Of a stretch of DNA of 64,000 bases, positions 8,031 to 16,321 are shown one piece after another. The notes under the pieces were generated by a model. That model was not told where the DNA came from. It did not search any database and saw nothing but the letters and a program-made list of their open reading frames with translations. The position numbers and the translations under genes were made by a program. Each line of letters opens with the position of its first letter. Position 1 is the stretch's first letter. This DNA is from Brotaphodocola sp003480315 (lineage in GTDB: Bacteria; Bacillota; Clostridia; Lachnospirales; Lachnospiraceae): the NCBI RefSeq assembly GCF_964246085.1, contig NZ_CAXTPD010000007.1; one strand, given 5' to 3'.

Positions 8031-9266
8031 TCAGCGTTTTCCCATGTACAGATGCCGCGGGATTCCGTCTACCATAACAGACGGGGAATCCCCCTGGATC
8101 AGCGGTCTTACGTAGTCAATAAATTCTTCTGTCACATAAGTACCGTCCTTTGTGATCCACTCTCTCGGTACCATCTTCTCACCATTTGCGATCTTGTGCA
8201 CATCGTAAATGCCGGTTGCGCACTGATACGGATCATCCGATACACGGTCAATGACCACCATCTTGCCGGAATCCCCTTCATCGGCTGCCTTGACAGCAGC
8301 ACCGCCGACCATAAAGGCCTCATTTACATCCACGCGGGATGCCAGGTGCGCTGCACTTCGCTGTAAGGTAGAAAACTCCACGGCACGGGTTTTGCATCCA
8401 ATATCACGATGGATCACGTTCGCCAGGTAGCTTGCGGTTCCGGTCAGCTGCTTATGGCCGAAGGCATCGACATAATCGGAGGCACTTCCAAGCTCGCTGA
8501 CATAACGGCCGTCCTGGATGCGGATACCCTCAGAAACTGCGACAACGACTACATCCTTCCTGGTCAGAAGCTTGCGCACCTTTGAGGTAAACTTTTCGAT
8601 GTCAAAGGTCAGCTCCGGCAGATAGATCAGATCCGGTCCGTCGCAGTCCTCTCCGCGGGACAATGCAGCTGCACCGGTCAGCCATCCGGCATTGCGGCCC
8701 ATGATCTCTATGATGATCACCTGCTGTTTTTTATAAGAGAAGCCAAGGCCGTCCCGGATCACTTCTTTGGTAGAGGTCGCAATGTATTTTGCGGCACTTC
8801 CATAGCCCGGCGTATGGTCGGTCAGGGCCAGGTCGTTGTCAATGGTCTTCGGAACGCCCACGAACTTCTGGGACTGCCCCGTCAGAATTGCGTAATCCGA
8901 CAGTTTTTTGATCGTGTCCATGGAATCATTTCCGCCGATATAAATAAAGCATTCGATATTCAGCTTGTTTAAAATTTCAAAAATCTTTACATAAATGTCC
9001 TGATTTTCATGGATATCCGGCAGTTTATAACGACAGGTGCCAAGGAATGCAGACGGCGTACGTTTTAAGATTTCCACATCCAGATCACTGCGGATAAACT
9101 TGGAAAGATCCACGTACTGTTCATCCAGAAGCCCCTGGATTCCATACAGCATACCGTATACCTTTTTCGCTCCGCGGTCAACCGCCGTCCGGTATACACC
9201 TGCAAGACTGGAATTGATAACGGCAGTCGGCCCTCCGGACTGTCCTACGATTACATTGCCCTTCAT
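8031..9266 (-). CDS. Diphosphate-dependent type 6-phosphofructokinase
   Basis: Phosphorylates fructose 6-phosphate to fructose 1,6-bisphosphate. Two diagnostic positions point to diphosphate as donor rather than ATP. The nucleotide loop reads GGNDS (residues 111-115) where ATP enzymes have GGDGS. The catalytic loop reads PKTIDND (139-145) with Lys140 in place of Gly. EIMGRNAGW and the N-terminal GQSGGPTAVIN are conserved. The open frame reaches 9317, but ATG 9266 has AGGAGG seven bases upstream and starts directly at the Rossmann strand (MKGNVIVGQ), giving 411 residues. The gene stands alone after a strong bidirectional terminator. Confidence 0.9.
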   Translation of the reverse strand: MKGNVIVGQSGGPTAVINSSLAGVYRTAVDRGAKKVYGMLYGIQGLLDEQYVDLSKFIRSDLDVEILKRTPSAFLGTCRYKLPDIHENQDIYVKIFEILNKLNIECFIYIGGNDSMDTIKKLSDYAILTGQSQKFVGVPKTIDNDLALTDHTPGYGSAAKYIATSTKEVIRDGLGFSYKKQQVIIIEIMGRNAGWLTGAAALSRGEDCDGPDLIYLPELTFDIEKFTSKVRKLLTRKDVVVVAVSEGIRIQDGRYVSELGSASDYVDAFGHKQLTGTASYLANVIHRDIGCKTRAVEFSTLQRSAAHLASRVDVNEAFMVGGAAVKAADEGDSGKMVVIDRVSDDPYQCATGIYDVHKIANGEKMVPREWITKDGTYVTEEFIDYVRPLIQGDSPSVMVDGIPRHLYMGKR

Positions 9267-9340
9267 AAGTAAACCCTCCTTCATATAAGCTTTGCGCAAC
9301 AGGGTCCCCACACCCAATTACTTTGCCTAAATAATACCAC

Positions 9341-9378
9341 AAAAAGGAGCGAAAAGTCTAGGACTTTTCGCTCCTTTT
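9341..9378. terminator. Strong bidirectional terminator between livF and the phosphofructokinase gene
   Basis: A nearly perfect long inverted repeat (arms 9341-9358 and 9362-9378) has T runs on the 3' side on both strands. In context it ends the livHMGF transcript reading on the minus strand. Confidence 0.9.
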
Positions 9379-9451
9379 TCGGTCATTTTCAGACAGTTTG
9401 AATTTTTGAAACAAATTCTCGCTTTTTGTCAAACTGCGTCATCTGTTTATC

Positions 9452-10162
9452 TTATTCACTTAAGTACGCCTTCTTAACGGAATCATCGTTCATGAGCTCC
9501 TTTGCGTCACCGCTGAGCACAATCTTTCCGGTTTCCAGCACGTAGGCACGGTTCGCAATGGAAAGCGCTTTCTTCGCATTCTGTTCAACCAGAAGGACTG
9601 TCACGCCGTCTGCATTGATCTTGCGGATAATATCGAATATCTCATTGACATACAGGGGGGACAGACCCATGGACGGCTCGTCCATGACGATCAGCTTCGG
9701 ATGAGACATCAGTGCACGGCCCATTGCCAGCATCTGCTGCTCACCACCGGAAAGCGTACCGGCCATCTGATTTTTACGCTCTTCCAGTCGCGGGAAGCGC
9801 GCATAAATCTCTTTCAGAGTCGCCTCCATCTCGTTTTTGTCATTGCGGGTGTACGCACCCAGCTTTAAGTTCTGCAGAACCGAAAGCTCTGCGAACACGC
9901 GGCGTCCCTCCGGCACATGGGCAATACCCATTCCTACCAGCTTATAACCCGGAATCTTTGTGATATTGTTTCCTTCATAGGTAATAGTACCTGCCTTGGA
10001 CGGGATCAGGCCGGTAATGGTCTGCAGTGTTGTGGTTTTCCCTGCGCCGTTTGCTCCGATCAGGGCAATGATCTCACCCTGGTTTACCTCAAATGAGATT
10101 CCCTTGATTGCCTGGATGACACCGTAGCAGACTTCCAGGTCTTTTACCTCAAGTATTGCCAT
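9452..10162 (-). CDS. livF: Branched-chain amino acid ABC transporter, ATPase LivF
   Basis: The 236-residue ATPase has Walker A GANGAGKTT (about 36-44), ABC signature LSGGEQQML (about 138-146) and Walker B LIVMDEPSMGLSP. The short length and the PEGRRVFAEL segment are typical of LivF. With LivG it drives the LivHM permease. It is the last gene of livHMGF, begins 12 bp after livG, and is followed by the 9341-9378 terminator. An AGGAGG site precedes its ATG. Confidence 0.94.
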   Translation of the reverse strand: MAILEVKDLEVCYGVIQAIKGISFEVNQGEIIALIGANGAGKTTTLQTITGLIPSKAGTITYEGNNITKIPGYKLVGMGIAHVPEGRRVFAELSVLQNLKLGAYTRNDKNEMEATLKEIYARFPRLEERKNQMAGTLSGGEQQMLAMGRALMSHPKLIVMDEPSMGLSPLYVNEIFDIIRKINADGVTVLLVEQNAKKALSIANRAYVLETGKIVLSGDAKELMNDDSVKKAYLSE

Positions 10163-10174
10163 TGCTCTAACCTC

Positions 10175-10933
10175 CTACTCTCCAAGATAAGCCGTAATAA
10201 CACGCTTATCATTCAGCACTTCTGATGTCTCACCCTGGGTCAGTACCTGACCGAAGTTTAAGACCGTCAGCTTTTCACAGATACCGGAAACCAGCTTCAT
10301 GTCGTGCTCGATCAGAAGCACAGTCATATCAAAATGGTCGCGCACGAAACGGATGGTATCCATCAGCTCAGCAGTCTCATTCGGGTTCATGCCGGCTGCC
10401 GGCTCGTCCAGGAGAAGAAGCTTCGGGTCCGTAGCAAGGGCGCGGGCGATTTCCAGCTTTCTCTGCTTGCCATAAGGCAGATTGGATGCCTTGTAATCAC
10501 ACTCCTTATCCAGATCAAAGACCTTTAACAGCTCCATGGCGCGGGCGTTCATTTCCTTCTCTACTTTATAATAACGCGGAAGGCGGAAAATACCCTCAAT
10601 GGTGGAATACGGATGATGGTTATGCAGGCCTGCTTTCACGTTGTCCAGAACACTTAAGTCCTTGAACAGACGGATATTCTGAAAGGTTCTTGCAATGCCT
10701 GCCTGGTTGATCTCGATGGTGCTCTTTCCGGTCAGTTCCTTGCCATCCAGGAAAATAGCGCCGTGATCTGCCTTGTAGACACCGGTCAGCAGATTGAAAA
10801 TGGTAGTCTTACCTGCGCCGTTTGGTCCAATGAGGCCGTAAAGTTGTCCCTTTTCGATGGTCAGGCTGAAGTTGTCAACTGCCTTTAAGCCGCCGAATGA
10901 GATGCCGATATTTTTTACTTCCAGCATAGCCAT
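10175..10933 (-). CDS. livG: Branched-chain amino acid ABC transporter, ATPase LivG
   Basis: The 252-residue ATPase has Walker A GPNGAGKTT, the LivG-type signature LPYGKQRKLEIARAL and Walker B LLLLDEPAAGMNP. The GIARTFQNIRLF segment is characteristic of LivG. It pairs with LivF on the cytoplasmic side of the importer. It starts one base after livM, so translation is probably coupled. Confidence 0.94.
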   Translation of the reverse strand: MAMLEVKNIGISFGGLKAVDNFSLTIEKGQLYGLIGPNGAGKTTIFNLLTGVYKADHGAIFLDGKELTGKSTIEINQAGIARTFQNIRLFKDLSVLDNVKAGLHNHHPYSTIEGIFRLPRYYKVEKEMNARAMELLKVFDLDKECDYKASNLPYGKQRKLEIARALATDPKLLLLDEPAAGMNPNETAELMDTIRFVRDHFDMTVLLIEHDMKLVSGICEKLTVLNFGQVLTQGETSEVLNDKRVITAYLGE

Positions 10934-10934
10934 A

Positions 10935-11999
10935 TTATGCAGCCTCCTTTGCAGATTTCTTATTCTTCTTGATGCGGTCCATGAAGACAGATCTCATCTC
11001 AATGGCCTTCGGGCTGGAGTTGAAGATCATCATAACGATCAGGACTACTGCGTAGATCAGCATACGGTAATCGTTCAGGCCGCGTAAAAGCTCCGGAAGC
11101 ATGGTCAGGATAATCGCCGCGATCATGGAACCGCGGATATTTCCAAGTCCGCCCAGCACCACGAACACCAGGATCATGATGGACATATTATAGCCGAAGT
11201 TCTTCGGGGTTGCCGCCAGGGAGGATAAGTTGTGGGCATACAGAACACCTGCAACGCCTGCCAGGGCTGCGGAAATCGCAAATGCCATCAGCTTGTACTT
11301 GGTAATATTAATTCCCACAGACTCTGCCGCAATGCGGTTGTCACGGATGGACATGATAGCGCGTCCGGTACGGGAATTGATCAGGTTTAACACGATAAAC
11401 AGGGTGATCAGCACCAGGATGATACCCACCGTAAAGGTTGCCGCCTTCGGAGTACCGGTAATACCCTGTGCACCCTTGATGATGACAACGCCGTCCGCGC
11501 CCATGCCAAGGGATGTGGTATCCTTAATGGAAAAATGGAAGCCGTTGGAATCCATTCCCACATACAGCACATTGATAAGGTTCTTGATGATCTCGCCGAA
11601 TGCAAGGGTTACGATAGCCAGATAGTCCCCCTTTAACCGCAGAACCGGAATACCAATGATGATACCGAACACGCCTGCAACGGCAGCTCCGATCAGGAGA
11701 GCCAGAAAGAAGCGCATGCCTACAGACGGGATCACATCTGTCATGCATTTGGTAAAAAACGCACCGGTAAAAGCACCTACGCACATAAAGCCTGCATGTC
11801 CCAGGCTTAACTCACCGAGAATACCGACTGTCAGGTTTAAGGATACAGCCAGGATCACATAGATACACAGAGGAACCAGAAGTCCCTTTAACAGGCTGGT
11901 CATGTGTCCGGTGGCTCCAAGGATCTGGACCAGGATCCAGCAGGCAATTACGATGGCGTAAGTGATGCTGTTCTGGATTAATAATCTGTTCTTTTTCAT
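10935..11999 (-). CDS. livM: Branched-chain amino acid ABC transporter, permease LivM
   Basis: A multi-span permease (about 354 residues) with the LivM core patterns GYSG/GELSLGHAGFMCVGAFTGAF and RLKGDYLAIVTLAFGEI, and the EAA-like coupling loop SIRDNRIAAESVGIN. A GTG directly after the livH stop (12006-12008) is also in frame. I prefer ATG 11999 because AGGTG lies six bases before it. The C-terminus is basic (KKNKKSAKEAA). Confidence 0.92.
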   Translation of the reverse strand: MKKNRLLIQNSITYAIVIACWILVQILGATGHMTSLLKGLLVPLCIYVILAVSLNLTVGILGELSLGHAGFMCVGAFTGAFFTKCMTDVIPSVGMRFFLALLIGAAVAGVFGIIIGIPVLRLKGDYLAIVTLAFGEIIKNLINVLYVGMDSNGFHFSIKDTTSLGMGADGVVIIKGAQGITGTPKAATFTVGIILVLITLFIVLNLINSRTGRAIMSIRDNRIAAESVGINITKYKLMAFAISAALAGVAGVLYAHNLSSLAATPKNFGYNMSIMILVFVVLGGLGNIRGSMIAAIILTMLPELLRGLNDYRMLIYAVVLIVMMIFNSSPKAIEMRSVFMDRIKKNKKSAKEAA

Positions 12000-12008
12000 T
12001 CCATTCAC

Positions 12009-12890
12009 CTACACTTTCTCCGTAATCTTTTTTCCCAGGATTCCGGTCGGACGTACCAGCAGCACAATGATCAGCACTGCGAATACGATGGCATCAGAAA
12101 GCTGGGAAGAAATATATGCTTTGGAAAGATTCTCGATCACTCCAAGCAGAATTCCGCCGATCAGCGCGCCCGGAATGGAGCCGATGCCGCCAAATACAGC
12201 TGCCACAAAGGCCTTGATACCCGGCATGGAACCGGTGTAGGGAGTCAGGGACGGATATGCGGAGCATAACAGTGCGCCCGCGATCGCCGCCAGGGCAGAA
12301 CCGATCGCAAAGGTGATCGCGATGGTGCTGTTGACATTGATGCCCATCAGGGTTGCCGCTCCGGTATCCTCAGATACAGCCAGCATAGCCTGACCAACCT
12401 TGGTCTTATTGATGAAGGTTGTCAGAGCTGCCATGATGATGATACAGGTAATGATCGTAACCATGGTAACGCCGGAAATGGACAGGGCACCGCCTGCCAG
12501 CTTTAAGCTCGGCACATTCACAACAGATGTGAACTGACGCGCGTTAGAGCCAAAGATCAGCAGCGCCACATTCTGCAGCAGGTAGCTGACACCGATAGCC
12601 GTGATCAGAACGGCCAGGGAGGATGCGCCGCGCAGCGGCTTATAAGCGACACGCTCAATCACGACACCCAGTACCGTACAGGCGATGACTGCCGCCAGAA
12701 CACCCACCATCGGCGGGAGTCCCAGGGTACTGACTATGGTAAAAATAACGAAGCCGCCTACCATAATAATATCACCATGGGCAAAGTTCAGCATTCTCGC
12801 GATACCGTAAACCATGGTGTAGCCCAGTGCAATGATCGCGTAAACACTGCCCAGGCTGATTCCGTTGATCAAATAAGACAGAAAACTCAT
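12009..12890 (-). CDS. livH: Branched-chain amino acid ABC transporter, permease LivH
   Basis: The 293-residue integral membrane protein has the LivH patterns GSVYAIIALGYTMVYGIARMLNFAHGD (about 14-38) and VSEDTGAATLMGIN for the ATPase contact. It forms the channel with LivM. It heads livHMGF and has its own consensus promoter (12942-12970), so the permease and ATPase genes can be expressed apart from livK, which has its own promoter and terminator. Confidence 0.94.
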   Translation of the reverse strand: MSFLSYLINGISLGSVYAIIALGYTMVYGIARMLNFAHGDIIMVGGFVIFTIVSTLGLPPMVGVLAAVIACTVLGVVIERVAYKPLRGASSLAVLITAIGVSYLLQNVALLIFGSNARQFTSVVNVPSLKLAGGALSISGVTMVTIITCIIIMAALTTFINKTKVGQAMLAVSEDTGAATLMGINVNSTIAITFAIGSALAAIAGALLCSAYPSLTPYTGSMPGIKAFVAAVFGGIGSIPGALIGGILLGVIENLSKAYISSQLSDAIVFAVLIIVLLVRPTGILGKKITEKV

Positions 12891-12941
12891 GTACCTACCA
12901 CCTCTTTACTTTTTTTCTATGAGAAATAAAACATAACTGGA

Positions 12942-12970
12942 ATTATAGCATAGTCAAATTTGAAGTTCAA
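12942..12970 (-). promoter_or_regulatory. Sigma-A promoter of livHMGF
   Basis: On the minus strand, TTGAAC (12965-12970) is separated by 17 bp from a perfect TATAAT (12942-12947), about 50 bases before the livH ATG. Confidence 0.82.
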
Positions 12971-13081
12971 GCAAAAGTTCGCGAATGCGCACCATTTGTC
13001 CGTGTGAGAAAGACGCGTTTTCATATCGTTTTTCCCACGCATATCACGAACTCTCCAGGTGAACACAAATTCCGGAAAGCC

Positions 13082-13120
13082 GAAAAAAGGGAACCGCCCT
13101 GCCGGACGATCCCCTTTCGG
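13082..13120 (-). terminator. Terminator downstream of livK
   Basis: On the minus strand, an 11-bp stem with several G-U pairs and a four-base loop leads into six T. It lies between livK and livHMGF and would give livK a separate, more abundant transcript. Confidence 0.7.
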
Positions 13121-13159
13121 ATGTTTCCCTGCTGTTTGCGTGTTGGGTACACGGAAAGA

Positions 13160-14377
13160 TTACTGCATCTCGTACTCACCGTTTACGATCTTCACAGCCT
13201 TCGGTGCCTTATTCGGCTCGCCGTTTGCGTTCCAAACCATGTCAGAACCAGTCAGGCCATCAATAGAGATCTCGGTCATAGCCGGCTTTAATGCGTCACA
13301 GATATCGGAAGCGCTCATATCAGCGGTAACGCCTGCCTTCTCAACAGCTGCCTTGATTGCGTAGATTGCATCGTAGGAATCTGCTGCGAACTGGTTCGGA
13401 TCAATGCCGTAAGCGGCTACATAAGCCTCAGTAAATGCCTTACTGCTCTCCTCAGTGGTGGAGAACGGAGTTAAGAGCATCAGACCCTCTGCCAGGGAAG
13501 TATCAAAGTTCTCAACGGAAAGGATACCATCCATACCATCACAGCCAAAGAAGATCGGTGCGAACTCTTTGTCATGTGCCTGCTTTAAGATGATGGAAGC
13601 CTCCTGATAATAGATTGGAAGGAATACCAGCTCTGCGCCTGCGTCTTTTGCCTTGTCAAGCTGTACAGAGAAGTCGGTGTTGCTGTCTGCGGTAAATGCC
13701 TCGTCAGCTACGATCTCCAGACCCTGGTTTGCTGCCTCTGCAACAAATGCCTCACGGATACCGGAGGAATACTCGGTAGAGCTGTCGTAGATGATAGCGA
13801 TCTTGGTTGCCAGCTTGTTCTCGCCAATGTACTTAGCGGAAGCGGTACCCTGATCCGGGTCTGCGAAGCATACGCGGAATGCGTTGTCAGTTGCTACGCA
13901 CTCAACTGCGGAACCGGACGGAGTGATCAGGAACATGTTATCAGACTCAGCCTCTGCTCCTACAGCGATACACGGTTTGGAAGTGGTCGGACCGTCTAAT
14001 ACCTGCATACCCCAGTCTTTTAAGGTGTTGTATGCGTTGATGGATTTCTCCGGATCATTCTCATCATCCTCAGCCTTGGTCTCGATCATCATGCCGTTGA
14101 TACCGCCAGCCTCGTTGATCTCCTTTGCTGCCAACTCTGCGCCGTTTGCGACTGCGTTACCATAAGCTGCGCCTGCACCGGTTAACGGTCCGATTACGCC
14201 TACCTTTAATGTGCCGCCTTCTGCGCCTGCTGCTGCCTCAGTCTCTGCACCCTCTGCTGCAGTGGTCTCAGCATTGTCTGCTGCTGCGGTAGTCTCTGCC
14301 GGCTTGCTGCCGCCACATGCTGCTAAGGATGCTGCCATCATAGCTGCCATACCAAAACTAACCAGTTTTTTCTTCAT
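13160..14377 (-). CDS. livK: Branched-chain amino acid ABC transporter, substrate-binding lipoprotein
   Basis: A 405-residue secreted lipoprotein. A signal peptide with lipobox LAAC puts the acylated Cys at about residue 21, followed by a Ala/Glu/Thr-rich linker (to about 55). The periplasmic-binding fold type I then follows (LKVGVIGPLTGAGAAYG, GPTTSKPCIAVG, DSSTEYSSGI). It captures Leu/Ile/Val or related ligands for LivHMGF; the ligand cannot be read from sequence. AGGAGG precedes the ATG, and a perfect-consensus promoter lies at 14450-14478. Confidence 0.93.
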   Translation of the reverse strand: MKKKLVSFGMAAMMAASLAACGGSKPAETTAAADNAETTAAEGAETEAAAGAEGGTLKVGVIGPLTGAGAAYGNAVANGAELAAKEINEAGGINGMMIETKAEDDENDPEKSINAYNTLKDWGMQVLDGPTTSKPCIAVGAEAESDNMFLITPSGSAVECVATDNAFRVCFADPDQGTASAKYIGENKLATKIAIIYDSSTEYSSGIREAFVAEAANQGLEIVADEAFTADSNTDFSVQLDKAKDAGAELVFLPIYYQEASIILKQAHDKEFAPIFFGCDGMDGILSVENFDTSLAEGLMLLTPFSTTEESSKAFTEAYVAAYGIDPNQFAADSYDAIYAIKAAVEKAGVTADMSASDICDALKPAMTEISIDGLTGSDMVWNANGEPNKAPKAVKIVNGEYEMQ

Positions 14378-14449
14378 AATTGTTTCCTCCTCTTAAATGA
14401 AAACAGGCTCCCTGAACCTTCAGGAAGCTGTATCCTTAAAGCTGAACTA

Positions 14450-14478
14450 ATTATAGTAGCCCAAAAAACGCTTGTCAA
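14450..14478 (-). promoter_or_regulatory. Consensus sigma-A promoter of livK
   Basis: TTGACA (14473-14478), a 17-bp spacer and TATAAT (14450-14455) on the minus strand match the consensus in every position. The short leader that follows has a hairpin (about 14404-14430) made of CTCCCTGAA and TTCAGGAAG arms, which could act on message stability or attenuation. Confidence 0.9.
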
Positions 14479-14513
14479 GAACTTTCTTACGTTAAAGCGA
14501 AGTTGAAGCAAAG

Positions 14514-14699
14514 TCATACGGAATTTTCAGTTCAGAAAATTCCTACCACGGTAGATTCGCGCTTTTCTTGCTGTTTCTTCGCAACAGCAAGACGATTTTG
14601 CCAATGCTTCGCATTCCGAATTGGCAAAATCCACAACCTCTGTTTTATCATTCGGAATTTTCAATTCAGAAAATTCCTACCACGGTAGATTCGCGCTTT
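14514..14699. repeat. Hairpin-rich element with 52-bp direct repeats at the gpsA 3' end
   Basis: Two 52-bp copies (14514-14565 and 14648-14699) differ at two positions and are offset by 134 bp. Each contains an 8-bp inverted repeat (14521-14528/14535-14542 and 14655-14662/14669-14676). Between them are two more perfect hairpins: 9-bp arms 14567-14575/14583-14591 and 12-bp arms 14594-14605/14620-14631. The second copy covers the stop codon and last seven codons of gpsA. It reads like a small mobile or REP-like element, and may also terminate gpsA transcripts. No coding potential is evident. Confidence 0.7.
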
Positions 14700-15681
14700 C
14701 TACTGTTTTGTCTCGCAGCATCAGATCAGCAACTGCCTCTTTCGCCGGCTTTCCGTCAAACAGTACTTCATTGACAGCCTCGATGATTGGCATGGATACC
14801 TGATACTTTTTTGCAAGAGCCAGACCGGCCTTGGCAGAATAGACACCCTCTACCACCATCTGCACCTCGTCCATAGCCTCCTTCATGGAATAACCTTTTC
14901 CGATCAGGATTCCGGCACGACGGTTGCGGCTGTGCATGCTGGCACAGGTTACGATCAGGTCTCCGATCCCGGTAAGGCCGGCAAAGGTTTCCAGCTTTCC
15001 GCCCATGGCCATGCCAAGACGGCTGATCTCCGCCACGCCCCGGGTAATGAGGGCTGCCTTGGTGTTGTCACCATAGCCAAGTCCGTCTGCGATTCCCGCT
15101 GCCAGGGCGATGACATTTTTCAATGCCCCGCCAATCTCAATTCCCAGGATATCCGGACTGATGTAAACCCGAAATACCGGGCTCATGAAAAGATTCTGGA
15201 TCTTCTCCGCAGTTTTGCGTGTTCTTGCCCCGGCCACACAGGTGGTCGGAAGCCCCCGGCTCACCTCTTCTGCATGGCTCGGTCCGGAAAGAACGGCCAC
15301 ATCGGCACCGGGAAGCTCTTCTTCCAGAATATCCGTCAGTGTCATGAGGGTTGCCTCCTCGATGCCCTTGGCCACATTGACCACCAGCTGTCCTTCTCTT
15401 AAGAAAGGCTTCATCTTCCGGGCAGTCTCCCGCACGTAGATGGAAGGAACCGCCACCACCAGAAGGTCTTTCTCCTTCATGGCACGTTCCAGGTCAGAGG
15501 TAAATTCCATATCGTCCGGAAGCACCAGATCCGGAAGAGTCTTTAAGCGATGCTCTGTTCTCAGACTTTCTGCCTCCTTTTCAAAGGCAGACCATTCCGT
15601 CACCTGATGGCCGTTCTCGTGAAGCAGGAATGCAAGGGCGGTGCCCCAGCTGCCTGCGCCGATTATACTCACATTTGCCAT
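14677..15681 (-). CDS. gpsA: Glycerol-3-phosphate dehydrogenase [NAD(P)+]
   Basis: Reduces dihydroxyacetone phosphate to sn-glycerol 3-phosphate for phospholipid synthesis. The Rossmann motif GAGSWGTAL is at residues 7-15. Family landmarks include LSGPSHAEEV, the catalytic GALKNVIALAAGIADGL and GLTGIGDLIVTC. ATG 15681 is preferred over the frame start at 15702: AAAGGA lies nine bases upstream and MANVSIIGAG is the usual N-terminus. The coding sequence follows plsY, which supplies the next step of the same pathway. The last residues (ESANLPW) are encoded by the repeat element at 14648-14699. Confidence 0.95.
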   Translation of the reverse strand: MANVSIIGAGSWGTALAFLLHENGHQVTEWSAFEKEAESLRTEHRLKTLPDLVLPDDMEFTSDLERAMKEKDLLVVAVPSIYVRETARKMKPFLREGQLVVNVAKGIEEATLMTLTDILEEELPGADVAVLSGPSHAEEVSRGLPTTCVAGARTRKTAEKIQNLFMSPVFRVYISPDILGIEIGGALKNVIALAAGIADGLGYGDNTKAALITRGVAEISRLGMAMGGKLETFAGLTGIGDLIVTCASMHSRNRRAGILIGKGYSMKEAMDEVQMVVEGVYSAKAGLALAKKYQVSMPIIEAVNEVLFDGKPAKEAVADLMLRDKTVESANLPW

Positions 15682-15685
15682 AGGT

Positions 15686-16321
15686 CTATTCCTTTCTGGC
15701 ACCCAGCTTGTTTTCCGTGCCGCTTAACAGTCGTTTGATGTTGGTATGATGGCGCCAGATCCCCATAGCGGAGATCAGGCCTGCCAGCACATAGAATTCT
15801 GTCAGATGTGCCGCCGCAATGCCAAAATCACCACGGGCACCGAAAAACACCATACCGATAAAAAAGCAGATCATCACCAGGATGGATCCCAGGGATACAT
15901 AGCGGGTAATGGCTACTGCAGCCACAAACACCACCAGGCAGACCAGCATCACACGCCAGTCTGTGGAGGCCAGAAGCCCTGCGGAGGCCGCAATGCCCTT
16001 GCCACCCTTAAATCCCATATAAAACGGGAAATTGTGTCCCAGGATCACACCAAAGCCGGTGTAGAGCAGGTATACATACAGAAGCTCGGGCTGGCTGCGA
16101 AACAATACTCTTGTGATCAGGCATGCAGCGATCATCTTTCCTGCATCACCCAGAAATACGATCAGTCCGGCCTTTTTGCCCATCACACGCAGGACATTGG
16201 TGCTGCCGGAGTTTCCGCTTCCGTAATTGCGGATATCCATATGCTTGGATCTGCTGTAGAGATAGCCGGTCTGAAACAGACCAAACACATAACCCATTAC
16301 CAGACAAAGTACTCGTTCCAT
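15686..16321 (-). CDS. plsY: Glycerol-3-phosphate acyltransferase PlsY
   Basis: This integral membrane enzyme transfers acyl from acyl-phosphate to glycerol 3-phosphate. The 211-residue protein has several spans and three conserved PlsY cytoplasmic motifs: RNYGSGNSGSTNVLR (about 31-45), GHNFPFYMGFKGGKG (about 96-110) and the late GIWRHHTNI loop. It pairs with PlsX (37556-38569), which makes the acyl-phosphate, and with the adjacent gpsA, which makes the acceptor. It begins one base after der ends. Confidence 0.95.
   Translation of the reverse strand: MERVLCLVMGYVFGLFQTGYLYSRSKHMDIRNYGSGNSGSTNVLRVMGKKAGLIVFLGDAGKMIAACLITRVLFRSQPELLYVYLLYTGFGVILGHNFPFYMGFKGGKGIAASAGLLASTDWRVMLVCLVVFVAAVAITRYVSLGSILVMICFFIGMVFFGARGDFGIAAAHLTEFYVLAGLISAMGIWRHHTNIKRLLSGTENKLGARKE

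Noticed and set aside
14404..14430. Amino-acid-responsive attenuator before livK
   Set aside because: A hairpin is present, but there is no Leu/Ile/Val-rich leader peptide and only a weak T run, so I list it only as a leader hairpin.
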